Source: Bacillota bacterium
GTDB taxonomy: Bacteria > Bacillota > Clostridia > Tissierellales > Peptoniphilaceae
Assembly (NCBI GenBank): GCA_030532225.1
Contig: JAUNLQ010000002.1
Span: 1-64,000 of the forward strand
Length of the DNA: 64,000 bases
Direction: 5' to 3'
Part shown: positions 9,340 to 16,922 of the stretch, piece after piece
Position numbering within the stretch: the stretch's first letter is position 1
How the letters are laid out: every line of letters begins with the position of its first letter
Made by a program: the position numbers and the translations under genes
Notes under the pieces: generated by a model
Databases searched by the model: none
The model's input: only the letters and a program-made list of their open reading frames with translations
What the model was told of the DNA's origin: nothing

Positions 9340-9446
9340 TTCAGAGTTTCATCAATTGTAAATGTTTGGACCTGAGAATTTCAGTTGGAATCGGCATCCC
9401 CACCTTGTCCCTTCGGTTTTCTCTTAGAGAAATCTCTTTACAATAT
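9340..9446 (-). ncRNA. Glycine riboswitch (single aptamer)
   Basis: The minus strand shows glycine-aptamer landmarks in order: GAGA, ACCGAAGG, a variable stem, ATTCTCAGG and then AAACTCTGAAGA. An outer stem is formed by ATTGTAAA (9444-9437) and TTTACAAT (9362-9355). Only one aptamer is present, followed by a short segment that may act as the ghost aptamer of singleton riboswitches and then the terminator. It lies between the operon promoter and grdX, so it should couple glycine reductase expression to glycine. A covariance-model search would settle the boundaries. Confidence 0.88.
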
Positions 9447-9481
9447 CACTTGAACTAATTAATTTATTCACCTATAATCTT

Positions 9482-9509
9482 ATTATATATAAGAGCAAAA
9501 ATAAATCAA
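9482..9509 (-). promoter_or_regulatory. Promoter of the grd operon
   Basis: On the minus strand TTGATT (9509-9504) and TATAAT (9487-9482) are separated by 16 bases, placing the start of transcription near 9475, about 30 bases before the riboswitch aptamer. Confidence 0.65.
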
Positions 9510-9546
9510 GCTAATTTATAGACCTATTTCTAGTTTTTTGTATATC

Positions 9547-9563
9547 TATAGAATTTCTCTATA
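9547..9563. promoter_or_regulatory. Putative LysR-type box upstream of selA and grd
   Basis: TATAG-AATTTCT-CTATA is a perfect inverted repeat with the T-N11-A geometry of LysR-family binding sites. It lies between the divergent grd promoter and the selA start. The selenium-linked LysR regulator at 18601-19497 is a candidate ligand, but this is inference. Confidence 0.35.
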
Positions 9564-9590
9564 AATGCTAACGTTTTTAAAGGAGTTTAT

Positions 9591-10967
9591 ATGACTAATA
9601 AATATAGGAAAATTCCACAGGTTAACGATGTTTTAACCTATTTTGAAAGCAAAAATATAGAAGTTTCTAAGGAACTTGTTAAATATGTATCTATCAGTAT
9701 TTTTAATAATTTCCGCAATGAAATCAAAGAAAATCCTGACTTTGATTTTGAAAAGGAAGACATTTATAGACAAATAGAAACTGTCTTAGAAAAAGGAGAT
9801 TTCTATTCCTTTAAAACTACTATTAATGCCACTGGCGTGGTTTTGCACACAAATTTAGGCAGGGCCCTTCTATCTAAAAAGGCCCAAGAAAGATTGGTCC
9901 AAATTTCTTCGTCTTATTCTAATTTAGAATACGACTTAGACCAGGGCCAAAGAGGATCTAGATACAAGCAGCTAGTAGATATTATTAAAACTTTAACTGG
10001 CGCAGAAGATGCAATAATAGTTAACAACAATGCTGCTGCAGTATTCTTAATGCTAAACACCCTAGCCTATGACAAGGAAACTATAGTCAGCCGAGGAGAG
10101 CTAGTAGAAATCGGCGACTCCTTTAGGGTATCTGAAATAATGGAAAGATCTGGAACAAGACTTATAGAAGTTGGTGCCACTAACAGGACCCACCTTAAGG
10201 ACTACACAGATCATATAAACGAAAATACCAAGGTCTTAATGAAGGTTCACACTTCTAACTTTAAGGTCCTAGGCTTCCACAAGGAAGTTTCAGCTCCAGA
10301 GCTAAAGGACCTGGCCCAAGGAAAAGACCTTTTGGTCTTAGAGGACCTTGGTAGTGGATCCTTACTTGACCTTAGTAAGTATGGCCTGTCTCAGGAAAGA
10401 ACTGTGTCCAAGTGTCTCAAAGAAGGCATAGACCTAGTTAGCTTTTCCTGTGATAAACTTTTAGGCGGACCTCAAGGAGGAATAATTGTTGGTAGAAAGG
10501 ACTTAATAGACCAAATTAAGAAAAACCAACTTCTAAGGGCCTTTAGAGTTGGCAAGCTTACCCTGGCAGCCCTAGAAGCAACCTTGTTTGAGTATTTAGA
10601 TGAAGAAGAACTAATAAAAAATAATCCTACTATTAATATGATAGCCATGACCTTAGAAGAAATTACTGCCAAGGCTGAAGACTTAAGGGACCAAATCTTG
10701 GCCCAACTTCCAAACATAGACCTAAGTCTTGAAGATTCCTATTCCCTTGTTGGTGGTGGAGCCTATCCAGAGGAAAAACTTCCGTCTAAGAAACTTTCAC
10801 TAAAGGCCAAGGACAAGGCAACAGATTTAGAAAGATTCTTGCGCCTATCTAGGTACCATATAATAACAAGTGTTTATGACGACCAAGTCCACCTGGACCT
10901 TAGAACCATAAAAAGAGAAGATTTCCCAAAAATCCTCTCAGTATTAAAGGAGTACTATAAAGATTAA
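9591..10967 (+). CDS. selA: L-seryl-tRNA(Sec) selenium transferase SelA
   Basis: 458 residues, the usual length. SelA is a PLP enzyme that converts seryl-tRNA(Sec) to selenocysteyl-tRNA(Sec) using selenophosphate. The PLP lysine lies in SCDKLLGGPQGG (Lys289), and the N-terminal region contains TGVVLHTNLGRA, conserved in SelA. AAGGAG precedes the ATG by about 6 bases. Its stop overlaps the start of selB (TAATG), so the two are translationally coupled. It is divergent from the grd operon, whose GrdA and GrdB need selenocysteine. Confidence 0.96.
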   Translation: MTNKYRKIPQVNDVLTYFESKNIEVSKELVKYVSISIFNNFRNEIKENPDFDFEKEDIYRQIETVLEKGDFYSFKTTINATGVVLHTNLGRALLSKKAQERLVQISSSYSNLEYDLDQGQRGSRYKQLVDIIKTLTGAEDAIIVNNNAAAVFLMLNTLAYDKETIVSRGELVEIGDSFRVSEIMERSGTRLIEVGATNRTHLKDYTDHINENTKVLMKVHTSNFKVLGFHKEVSAPELKDLAQGKDLLVLEDLGSGSLLDLSKYGLSQERTVSKCLKEGIDLVSFSCDKLLGGPQGGIIVGRKDLIDQIKKNQLLRAFRVGKLTLAALEATLFEYLDEEELIKNNPTINMIAMTLEEITAKAEDLRDQILAQLPNIDLSLEDSYSLVGGGAYPEEKLPSKKLSLKAKDKATDLERFLRLSRYHIITSVYDDQVHLDLRTIKREDFPKILSVLKEYYKD

Positions 10968-12844
10968 TGAAATATATAATTTTAGGCACAGCTGGCCACA
11001 TTGACCATGGAAAAACAACTTTAATAAAAGCCCTAACAGGTAGAAACACAGACCAGCTAGAAGAAGAACAAAGAAGGGGCATTTCCATTAACCTAGGCTT
11101 TACCTATTTCGACCTGCCTAGTGGCAAGAGAGTTGGCATTATAGATGCTCCTGGCCATGAACGTTTTGTAAAAAATATGATGTCTGGTGCAGTAGGCATT
11201 GATATTGTCCTAATGGTTGTAGCAGCAGATGATGGAGTAATGCCACAGACCCTAGAACATGCAGAAATCTTAACCTATATGGGCGTAGAGTCTTCAATAA
11301 TCGTCCTTACTAAGGCAGATGCAGTTGACCAGGATATGCTAGACCTAGTTGAACTAGATGTAAGAGAATCTTTAAAGGACACCATCTTAAAGGACTCCCC
11401 TATTGTTAAGGTAGACTCTGTTTCAGGCAGAGGCCTAGACGACCTTATTGGTCTAATAGAAAAACTTTATGCCCAAGTAGAAGCAAATGACCAAGAAGAA
11501 AAGCTAGCCACAAGACTTAATGTGGATAGGTCCTTTTCCTTAAAGGGCCTAGGCACAGTTGTTACAGGTACTCTTTTAGAAGGAGAAATTACCACTGACC
11601 AAACTTATGAACTTTATCCATCAAGAAAAGAAGTAAAAATAAGGTCTATACAAGTCCATGGCGAAAATGTAGAAAAAGCCTATAGAGGCCAAAGGACAGC
11701 CTTAAATATTTCCTCCCTTAGCAAGGATGACATTGAAAGAGGAGACACTATAGCCTCTAAGGATTCCCTTATAGAAACTAATATAATAGATGGAAAAATC
11801 AGTCTTTCAAAACATACAGACCTAGTTTTAGAACACTGGTCTAGGCTAAGGGTCTTTTTAGGAACTCGAGAAGTCCTAGCTCGCCTTGTTCCCCTTAACG
11901 AAAAATATATAAAAGCTGGAGATGAAGCCTTTGTCCAACTAAGACTAGAAGAACCAGTATATTGTAAGATCAACGACCCCTTTGTCCTAAGGTCCTACTC
12001 ACCTGTTGCAACCATAGGAGGAGGAAGAGTCTTAGAAACAGTATCTGACAAATACAACATAAAAGATACAGACCACCTAAGGGCCCTTTTAGAAAAAGAA
12101 AAATTTAACCTTACAGATATGGTCTATGACTATGTAGACAGAGGAGAATTTGGAACTTCCTTTGCTGACCTTTATGCCTATACAGGCCACCTGGAAAAAG
12201 ATATAGAAAATAGCATAAAAGATTTGGAAAAAGAAAACAGAATCTACAAGATCAATGACCTTTATTTTTCCCAAAGATTTTTAACAGACCTGGCCACAAA
12301 AATGGAAAAAGTATTAAAGACCTACCACAAAGACAATCCTTTAGTAGCAGGACTAAAAAAAGAAGAATTGCGAGAAAAAGTTGGCAAAAAAATAAATCCA
12401 AAAGACTTTAATTCCATTCTAGAAAATCCTCTTCTTCAAGAAAAAGTAAAGACCCAAGAAGTCTATGTAAGCCTAAAAGACTTTGAAATAAAAATGTCTG
12501 ACAGCCACTCAAAAATCGCCAAAGATATATTAGCCAGAATGGAAGCAGCTGAGCCAGACCTATTAAAAGACTCAGACTTCTCCTCTACTAAAGAAGAGAA
12601 AAAGACCCTAAGCTTCTTATTGAAAAATGACGTAAAAAAAGTAGACAACTTTGTCTTGAGAGCTGACTACTATGCTGCTATTAAAGAAAAACTAATTTCC
12701 TATTTACAAGCCAACAAGGAAATTACTATAGCAGAATTTAGGGACCTAATTGGCATATCTAGGAAGATGGCCCTGGCCCTATTAGAAAACTTTGACCAAG
12801 AAAAAATCACAAAAAGAGCTGAAGATAAGAGAACCCTGTACTAA
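10967..12844 (+). CDS. selB: Selenocysteine-specific elongation factor SelB
   Basis: 625 residues. SelB delivers selenocysteyl-tRNA to UGA codons by binding a SECIS hairpin. The GTPase signatures are visible: G1 loop GHIDHGKTT near residue 10, DAPGHE (G3) and TKAD (G4). Translation-factor beta-barrel domains follow, and the last roughly 250 residues form the winged-helix repeats that bind SECIS RNA. The ATG overlaps the selA stop by one base. Length and domain order are complete. Confidence 0.96.
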   Translation: MKYIILGTAGHIDHGKTTLIKALTGRNTDQLEEEQRRGISINLGFTYFDLPSGKRVGIIDAPGHERFVKNMMSGAVGIDIVLMVVAADDGVMPQTLEHAEILTYMGVESSIIVLTKADAVDQDMLDLVELDVRESLKDTILKDSPIVKVDSVSGRGLDDLIGLIEKLYAQVEANDQEEKLATRLNVDRSFSLKGLGTVVTGTLLEGEITTDQTYELYPSRKEVKIRSIQVHGENVEKAYRGQRTALNISSLSKDDIERGDTIASKDSLIETNIIDGKISLSKHTDLVLEHWSRLRVFLGTREVLARLVPLNEKYIKAGDEAFVQLRLEEPVYCKINDPFVLRSYSPVATIGGGRVLETVSDKYNIKDTDHLRALLEKEKFNLTDMVYDYVDRGEFGTSFADLYAYTGHLEKDIENSIKDLEKENRIYKINDLYFSQRFLTDLATKMEKVLKTYHKDNPLVAGLKKEELREKVGKKINPKDFNSILENPLLQEKVKTQEVYVSLKDFEIKMSDSHSKIAKDILARMEAAEPDLLKDSDFSSTKEEKKTLSFLLKNDVKKVDNFVLRADYYAAIKEKLISYLQANKEITIAEFRDLIGISRKMALALLENFDQEKITKRAEDKRTLY

Positions 12845-12865
12845 AAATGTACAGGGTCTTCTTTA
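12833..12865 (+). terminator. Terminator of selAB
   Basis: ACCCTGTAC at 12833-12841 pairs perfectly with GTACAGGGT at 12849-12857 and is followed by CTTCTTT. The 5' arm includes the last codons of selB, so the terminator overlaps the stop codon. Confidence 0.8.
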
Positions 12866-12957
12866 AATTAACCTATATTAAGAAAATTTTCCCTAGCTAG
12901 TCAAACTTGGTAAAAAAAGGAAGATAGAATTTCATAATTTTTTAAAAGTCTAGGTCC

Positions 12958-13569
12958 TTAGCTAAAATTAAAAACTAACTCTTCTCCATTAAAATCAAAA
13001 ATTAACTTTTCACCTTGACTATCAGGGTCTAATAGAAAGCTTACTGATCCATTTTTGCTCTGGTCTTTTTTTAGCCTTAATAAATGACTATCCTCAAAAT
13101 TAATAAAGGACTGGTATTCTTTTCCCTTGTCATCTATTAAGCTAACATTTAAGATTTTGTCTGCAATGTCAGATCCATTATTTCTTACACTAACAAAAAT
13201 ATTATTCATTAAAGAGTTTTCAGAAATATTTATTTGGTCGTCAAGTTCTATTCCATCTTTTTTATTTAGCTTAATTACTTCATGTTTTAGAATATTAATT
13301 TGAATGTTTTCTAAACTTATCTGGCCTAAATCCTTTTGGTCTTTTATAGTTTCAGCAGAAAAAAACTCTGACAAATCATATACTTCCCCTTTTGTTTCTC
13401 CTTCTATATTTACTATAGCCTCATCTCCAGGGTTTATTTTTTCTATTAAATTGTTTTCGCCAACATTTATTTCTAGATTTTCATTTTCCTTAGGGCTAAA
13501 AAATAACTTTACTATAACTAAGAGAATTATTATAGCCCCAATAACAATTACAAGAGAATTCTTTTTCAT
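12958..13569 (-). CDS. Membrane-anchored extracellular hypothetical protein
   Basis: 203 residues. An N-terminal lysine pair is followed by one hydrophobic segment (about residues 5-24), then a polar, acidic region and a beta-rich C-terminal part from about residue 100. This suggests a protein anchored to the cell membrane with an outside domain, loosely like DUF4352-type domains. There is no lipobox cysteine. AAAGGATG precedes the ATG. It is divergent from the first XRE/TPR regulator, with an inverted repeat in the shared promoter region, so it may be that regulator's target. Function is unknown. Confidence 0.6.
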   Translation of the reverse strand: MKKNSLVIVIGAIIILLVIVKLFFSPKENENLEINVGENNLIEKINPGDEAIVNIEGETKGEVYDLSEFFSAETIKDQKDLGQISLENIQINILKHEVIKLNKKDGIELDDQINISENSLMNNIFVSVRNNGSDIADKILNVSLIDDKGKEYQSFINFEDSHLLRLKKDQSKNGSVSFLLDPDSQGEKLIFDFNGEELVFNFS

Positions 13570-13625
13570 ATTATCATCCTTTCTGTCTTCTTATTTTAAT
13601 AGTATACTATAATTGAGAAAAAAAC

Positions 13626-13641
13626 AGGAAATTGATTTCCT
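13626..13641. promoter_or_regulatory. Inverted repeat between divergent genes, putative operator
   Basis: AGGAAAT-TG-ATTTCCT is a perfect 7-bp-arm palindrome just before the ribosome binding site of the regulator at 13657 and upstream of a TATACT element facing the divergent gene. The layout resembles the repeat at 16877-16900, although the sequences differ. Confidence 0.45.
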
Positions 13642-13656
13642 ATTGTGGAGGTTTTG

Positions 13657-14553
13657 ATGGAAAGTAAACTTTATAAAAGAAGAAAACTACTTGGTTTGAC
13701 CCAGTTAGATCTTGCATTATTAAGTGGAGTAAGTGATAGGACAATTAGAAATCTAGAGTACAAAAACACCCAAGCTAATCAAGAAACTATTGAAGCCCTG
13801 ACTTTAGGATATAAATTAAGTCCCAAGGATTTATATAGGATTCATAATTATTATGATTTAGAATTTGGATTAGCAAAATTAGATCAAATGATAATCAGCA
13901 AATATAATGATATAACTAGTTCTGACACTAAAGACTTTGTTGATGAATTAGAAAAGAAGGTTCAAAATTTAAATGAAAACACCTTTGAGTATTATTATTC
14001 CAACCAGCACTTATATTTTTTTAAGGGCGTTATAGAATATTATTCCCAAAATTATCAGCAAGCTTATTCTTATTATATTAAGGCTCTTAGATTTACTTTA
14101 AAAGATTTTTCCATGAAGAATATTTTTTATTATTTAGATTATGCTGAGGTTCTATCTAGGTTAGAAATTAGAATAATTTATGACTTGGCTTCCATCTGTC
14201 ATAATTTAGGCGATAGTGAATTAAGCTTAAAAATAATTAATATTTTAGTTGAAAAGGTTGATACTAACTGGAACTTTTACTGTGAAATCCTTTCTCACAA
14301 GGCCATAAGTGAATACAGGAATGAAAACTATAAAGAGGCTTTAAGCTATATTAATAAGGCCTTAAAGTCTGCACAAAAACTTTCTCACTATAAAAACCTA
14401 CCCTTGTATTACTACAACCGAGCAGCTATTAAAATTCGTCTAGATGACAAATCCTATATTGAAGATAAAAATACAGCCTTAGATTTATGTGACTATATGG
14501 GACTTGATAATTTGAAAAAGTATATTTTAAAAAAAGTTTTTAAATGGGAATAA
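13657..14553 (+). CDS. XRE-family HTH regulator with TPR-like C-terminus (RRNPP-like)
   Basis: 298 residues from the ATG at 13657, preferred because TGGAGG lies 5-6 bases upstream; a GTG 12 bases earlier overlaps that site. Residues 1-60 form an XRE helix-turn-helix (RRKLLGLTQLDLALLSGVSDRTI). The rest is all-helical with tetratricopeptide-like repeats, for example ENYKEALSYINKALKSA. This layout is that of RRNPP (Rgg/PlcR/PrgX) regulators, which bind short signalling peptides in the TPR domain. It is a paralogue of the regulator at 16923-17819. The cognate peptide, if any, is not evident beside this copy. Confidence 0.75.
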   Translation: MESKLYKRRKLLGLTQLDLALLSGVSDRTIRNLEYKNTQANQETIEALTLGYKLSPKDLYRIHNYYDLEFGLAKLDQMIISKYNDITSSDTKDFVDELEKKVQNLNENTFEYYYSNQHLYFFKGVIEYYSQNYQQAYSYYIKALRFTLKDFSMKNIFYYLDYAEVLSRLEIRIIYDLASICHNLGDSELSLKIINILVEKVDTNWNFYCEILSHKAISEYRNENYKEALSYINKALKSAQKLSHYKNLPLYYYNRAAIKIRLDDKSYIEDKNTALDLCDYMGLDNLKKYILKKVFKWE

Positions 14554-14847
14554 AATCCAAAGATCCAAAACCCTTTACTAATAGAAAATTCCCCTAAGGC
14601 TAAAAATAATTTTAAAGCTTAGGGGCCTATTTATTAAAATATAGTGTTTTTTTACTTGTCATAGGGATATTTCTTATGAATTTTATTTACTAAAAAATTT
14701 AAGACAGGACAAAACTCCATTTGTGCCAAAAAAAGGCTTTTCCATTTCTTCGTAACTCTATGACTGGATGGATAAAAGTTATTTCTTAAATAGAATTAAA
14801 ACATATAAATCCTAACATTAAGTTTTTTTCCAATAGATAATAATATC
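14554..14847. other. Gene-poor stretch with hairpin, possible remnant DNA
   Basis: No convincing gene. CCCCTAAG (14591-14598) pairs with CTTAGGGG (14618-14625), a hairpin that may end the regulator transcript although its T tract is poor. Between 14640 and 14847 the minus strand has short interrupted frames with no ribosome binding site. This is where a permease partner of the truncated ABC ATPase would be expected, so the stretch may be decayed sequence. Confidence 0.4.
14591..14625 (+). terminator. Possible terminator after the first XRE/TPR regulator
   Basis: An 8-bp GC-rich stem (CCCCTAAG/CTTAGGGG) encloses an AT-rich inner hairpin. It lies 38 bases past the regulator stop codon. The following sequence is CCTATTTATT rather than a clean T run, so efficiency is uncertain. 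Confidence 0.45.
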
Positions 14848-15453
14848 TTAAAATGTTTTTTTAGAAATTATAGACTCATACAAGTCCTCTAAGGTTCTAA
14901 ATGGCTTTTCAATATCCAGAATATTAATTTTATTTTCAACTAAGAACAAAATCATAGTCTGTAAATTTTCACTGGCTACTGCCACTTGAAAATAGTCTTT
15001 CTTTTCAGGATCTGAACTAGGTTCTGCTAGAAAGCCCTTGCTTTTTATAAGGTCAAGGGCAGCTGTATTGTTGCTAGTTTTTATTAGATAAGTTTTGGTA
15101 TATTTAAGGTCTCCTATATAACTGTCTAAAACTAGCTTGCCACCTTCTATCATCACAATCCTATCAGCAACTTTTTCTATTTCTGCCAACTGGTGAGAAG
15201 ATAATAAAACTGCACAGCCTTCATTCCTTAAGTCTTCTAGTTCCTTTCTCAGTTCTATAACTCCATCTGGATCTAAGCCGTTCATAGGTTCATCAAGCAT
15301 AATTAATTTTGGTTTTGCCATTAATACCATGGCCAGCATCAACCTCATTTTCATACCCAAGGAATAAGTAGCAACCTTGTAGTTAATTTTATGACCCAGG
15401 CCACTATAGTCAACCATTTCCTTAACTCTTTCCTTGCTAGAATTTGTCCACAT
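14848..15453 (-). pseudogene. ABC transporter ATP-binding protein, truncated at the N-terminus
   Basis: 201 residues remain. Present are the Q-loop-to-signature region (signature YSLGMKMRL), Walker B (LIMLDEPMNGLDP), the H-loop (LLSSHQ) and a C-terminal domain. The first roughly 90-100 residues, with the A-loop and the Walker A lysine, are absent. The codon just before the apparent start is a stop, and I see no Walker A remnant in the 80 bases upstream. Without Walker A it could not hydrolyse ATP, so I call it a decayed gene. It resembles ATPases of two-gene exporters for bacteriocin immunity, but no intact permease follows. Confidence 0.7.
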
Positions 15454-15534
15454 TCAGATTCCTTTTCTATGGTCAAAGCATTTTCTCAAGACAATAGTAG
15501 CTATTATAAACAGGATTTATTATAAAACAAGTGA

Positions 15535-15819
15535 CTAATCATTTTTGTTTTTCCTCTGTTCTATTAACTTTCCAATAAAATAAATTAAAAGATTTATACT
15601 TGTTATTAAGACAATACTAATCATCATGTTATGAAAATTCATTTTCTTGGTCAGTAGAGAATAGAGGACAAAGAACCCTAAAATTTCAACTACAAGTTTT
15701 ATGATATTTTTAGGATTATCTTTATTAATAAGAACAAAGATAATAAGAGCCAAAACGCCATTAATATAATACGGGTTTATCTTTAGTAAAATTTGTGAGA
15801 GATTTCCAATAAATACCAT
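15535..15819 (-). CDS. Small hypothetical membrane protein
   Basis: 94 residues with about three hydrophobic segments (residues 17-31, 41-56 and 63-83) and a charged C-terminal tail (EQRKNKND). It overlaps the end of the upstream secreted-protein gene by 37 bases in another frame, so translation may be coupled. A ribosome binding site is not obvious. Small polytopic proteins next to secreted peptides often give immunity, but nothing in the sequence proves that here. Confidence 0.5.
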   Translation of the reverse strand: MVFIGNLSQILLKINPYYINGVLALIIFVLINKDNPKNIIKLVVEILGFFVLYSLLTKKMNFHNMMISIVLITSINLLIYFIGKLIEQRKNKND

Positions 15820-16427
15820 TTTCCAAATCCTTCATATTCATCGTATTGATATCTTTGCTTGGTGTATATTTTAAATCCGTGAAGAATATCACTAGCTGAT
15901 AACCCCGACAAAATTAAACTAGCTATATTAACAACGGCAAACAAAGTTCCTAAGCCCATGTTAGTAACTATATATTTAGCTAATGCATCTTCGGATACAC
16001 GATTTTTTATAAAAGCGACAGCAGATATGCCACCTATCCAACCAAAATATCTAGCCAGTTCATCAAAATCAAAGGTATAGGTAAGGTATCGAATTTGACC
16101 ATCATAAGAATATGTAGTGAAAATCCTATTATTTTCTTTATTGGTGTTTGTAAATTCTTTCATATGGAAAACCTGTGTAATTCCACTAGCCTCAGCTAGT
16201 TTTTCTGGCAACTTTAAATCTATACCCATTTGATTTGCTTCTTTCTGATATAAGGCTATCATTTCTTCTATAGTAAAGTCAAATTCTTTTAGTTTTTCAT
16301 AGTAACTATCATAACTATAAACACTTGAATACGAGTTTGTTTTGTAATACGCTGATATCAAAACAGGATTAAAAGCTGCGATAATAATATTAATTGCTAT
16401 AAATATACTCAAAAATCTTTTTTTCAA
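15783..16427 (-). CDS. Secreted or membrane-associated hypothetical protein, bacteriocin-like features
   Basis: 214 residues, starting at a TTG with GGAGG 6 bases upstream. A signal peptide is likely (KKRFLSIFIAINIIIAAF, cleavage near residue 25). The middle is hydrophilic. The C-terminal third holds two glycine/alanine-rich hydrophobic stretches (GWIGGISAVAFI and GLGTLFAVVNIASLILSG) that could insert in a membrane. I recognise no family with certainty. It lies downstream of the small secreted-peptide gene and upstream of a small membrane protein, an arrangement that fits a bacteriocin or toxin with its immunity factor. This remains inference. Confidence 0.5.
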   Translation of the reverse strand: MKKRFLSIFIAINIIIAAFNPVLISAYYKTNSYSSVYSYDSYYEKLKEFDFTIEEMIALYQKEANQMGIDLKLPEKLAEASGITQVFHMKEFTNTNKENNRIFTTYSYDGQIRYLTYTFDFDELARYFGWIGGISAVAFIKNRVSEDALAKYIVTNMGLGTLFAVVNIASLILSGLSASDILHGFKIYTKQRYQYDEYEGFGKWYLLEISHKFY

Positions 16428-16657
16428 TTTATTCCTCCGATAAAATTTTCACTTTGAAATATGCTTAATTCATTTTTATTAAACTAAAATTCCATAAATT
16501 TTACCACAAACACTAGTTATCTTTTCTCATAATAATCAATATAATATTTCGGTAATGTTTTTTTAGCATAATAATAAAAATATTTAATACTTTGAGTTTA
16601 AATCCATACTTCTTAAGAATTCTAACTATGTTCTTAAAGTAAACTTAAAAAATATGA
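16428..16657 (-). other. AT-rich spacer between the peptide gene and the secreted protein
   Basis: 230 bases, very AT-rich. It holds only an 18-codon minus-strand frame with no ribosome binding site. A GGAGG near 16433-16437 serves the downstream TTG start. No terminator with a convincing stem is seen, so the peptide gene may be co-transcribed with the secreted protein. Confidence 0.4.
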
Positions 16658-16828
16658 CTAAAGTTTAATAATAAATTTTCTTTCCCTTGATAGAAAATAT
16701 CCTTCATTATAATTTTTTTGCTCATAGTAATCCTCTTGGTCAGCAAGGCGAATTAGCCTATCATTTCTTTGTCCTAGGCTAAAAAATATACAAGCTATGA
16801 GTAATGTAAGGGTTGCTTTCTTCTTCAC
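16658..16828 (-). CDS. Small secreted peptide precursor (56 residues), candidate signalling pre-peptide
   Basis: A 57-codon frame from GTG at 16828 to TAG at 16658. It has a perfect AAAGGAGGTG ribosome binding site 6 bases before the start, one of the strongest in the window. The product begins with MKKKATLTLLIACIFFSLG, a typical positively charged plus hydrophobic export signal, followed by a 37-residue polar tail ending in RKFIIKL. It is divergent from an XRE/TPR regulator with a 10-bp inverted repeat between them, the arrangement of RRNPP quorum-sensing pairs, where a short exported peptide is trimmed and re-imported. The mature peptide cannot be read from one sequence. A tail as long as 37 residues is more than many Phr/PapR-type peptides have. 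Confidence 0.65.
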   Translation of the reverse strand: MKKKATLTLLIACIFFSLGQRNDRLIRLADQEDYYEQKNYNEGYFLSRERKFIIKL

Positions 16829-16876
16829 ATTACACCTCCTTTCATGTTATTATGGTAGTAGAAATTCTTTTTATTT

Positions 16877-16900
16877 TAAAGTGTAAACAATTACACTTTA
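16877..16900. promoter_or_regulatory. 10-bp-arm inverted repeat, putative operator
   Basis: TAAAGTGTAA (16877-16886) and TTACACTTTA (16891-16900) are perfect arms around ACAA. The repeat ends 8 bases before the regulator's ribosome binding site. On the other side it abuts the expected -35 position of a CATAAT element (16854-16849) facing the peptide gene, which has no good -35 of its own. This would fit activation of the peptide gene and autoregulation. Confidence 0.6.
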
Positions 16901-16922
16901 CTTCTCCAAGGAGGGATGATAT

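Noticed and set aside
14640..14847. Minus-strand 20-codon frame near 14740 with a hydrophobic stretch, considered as a second signalling peptide
   Set aside because: No ribosome binding site and no export signal, and the frame is short; more likely decayed sequence.
16428..16657. 18-codon minus-strand frame near 16540
   Set aside because: Lacks a ribosome binding site and lies in very AT-rich DNA where such frames are expected by chance.
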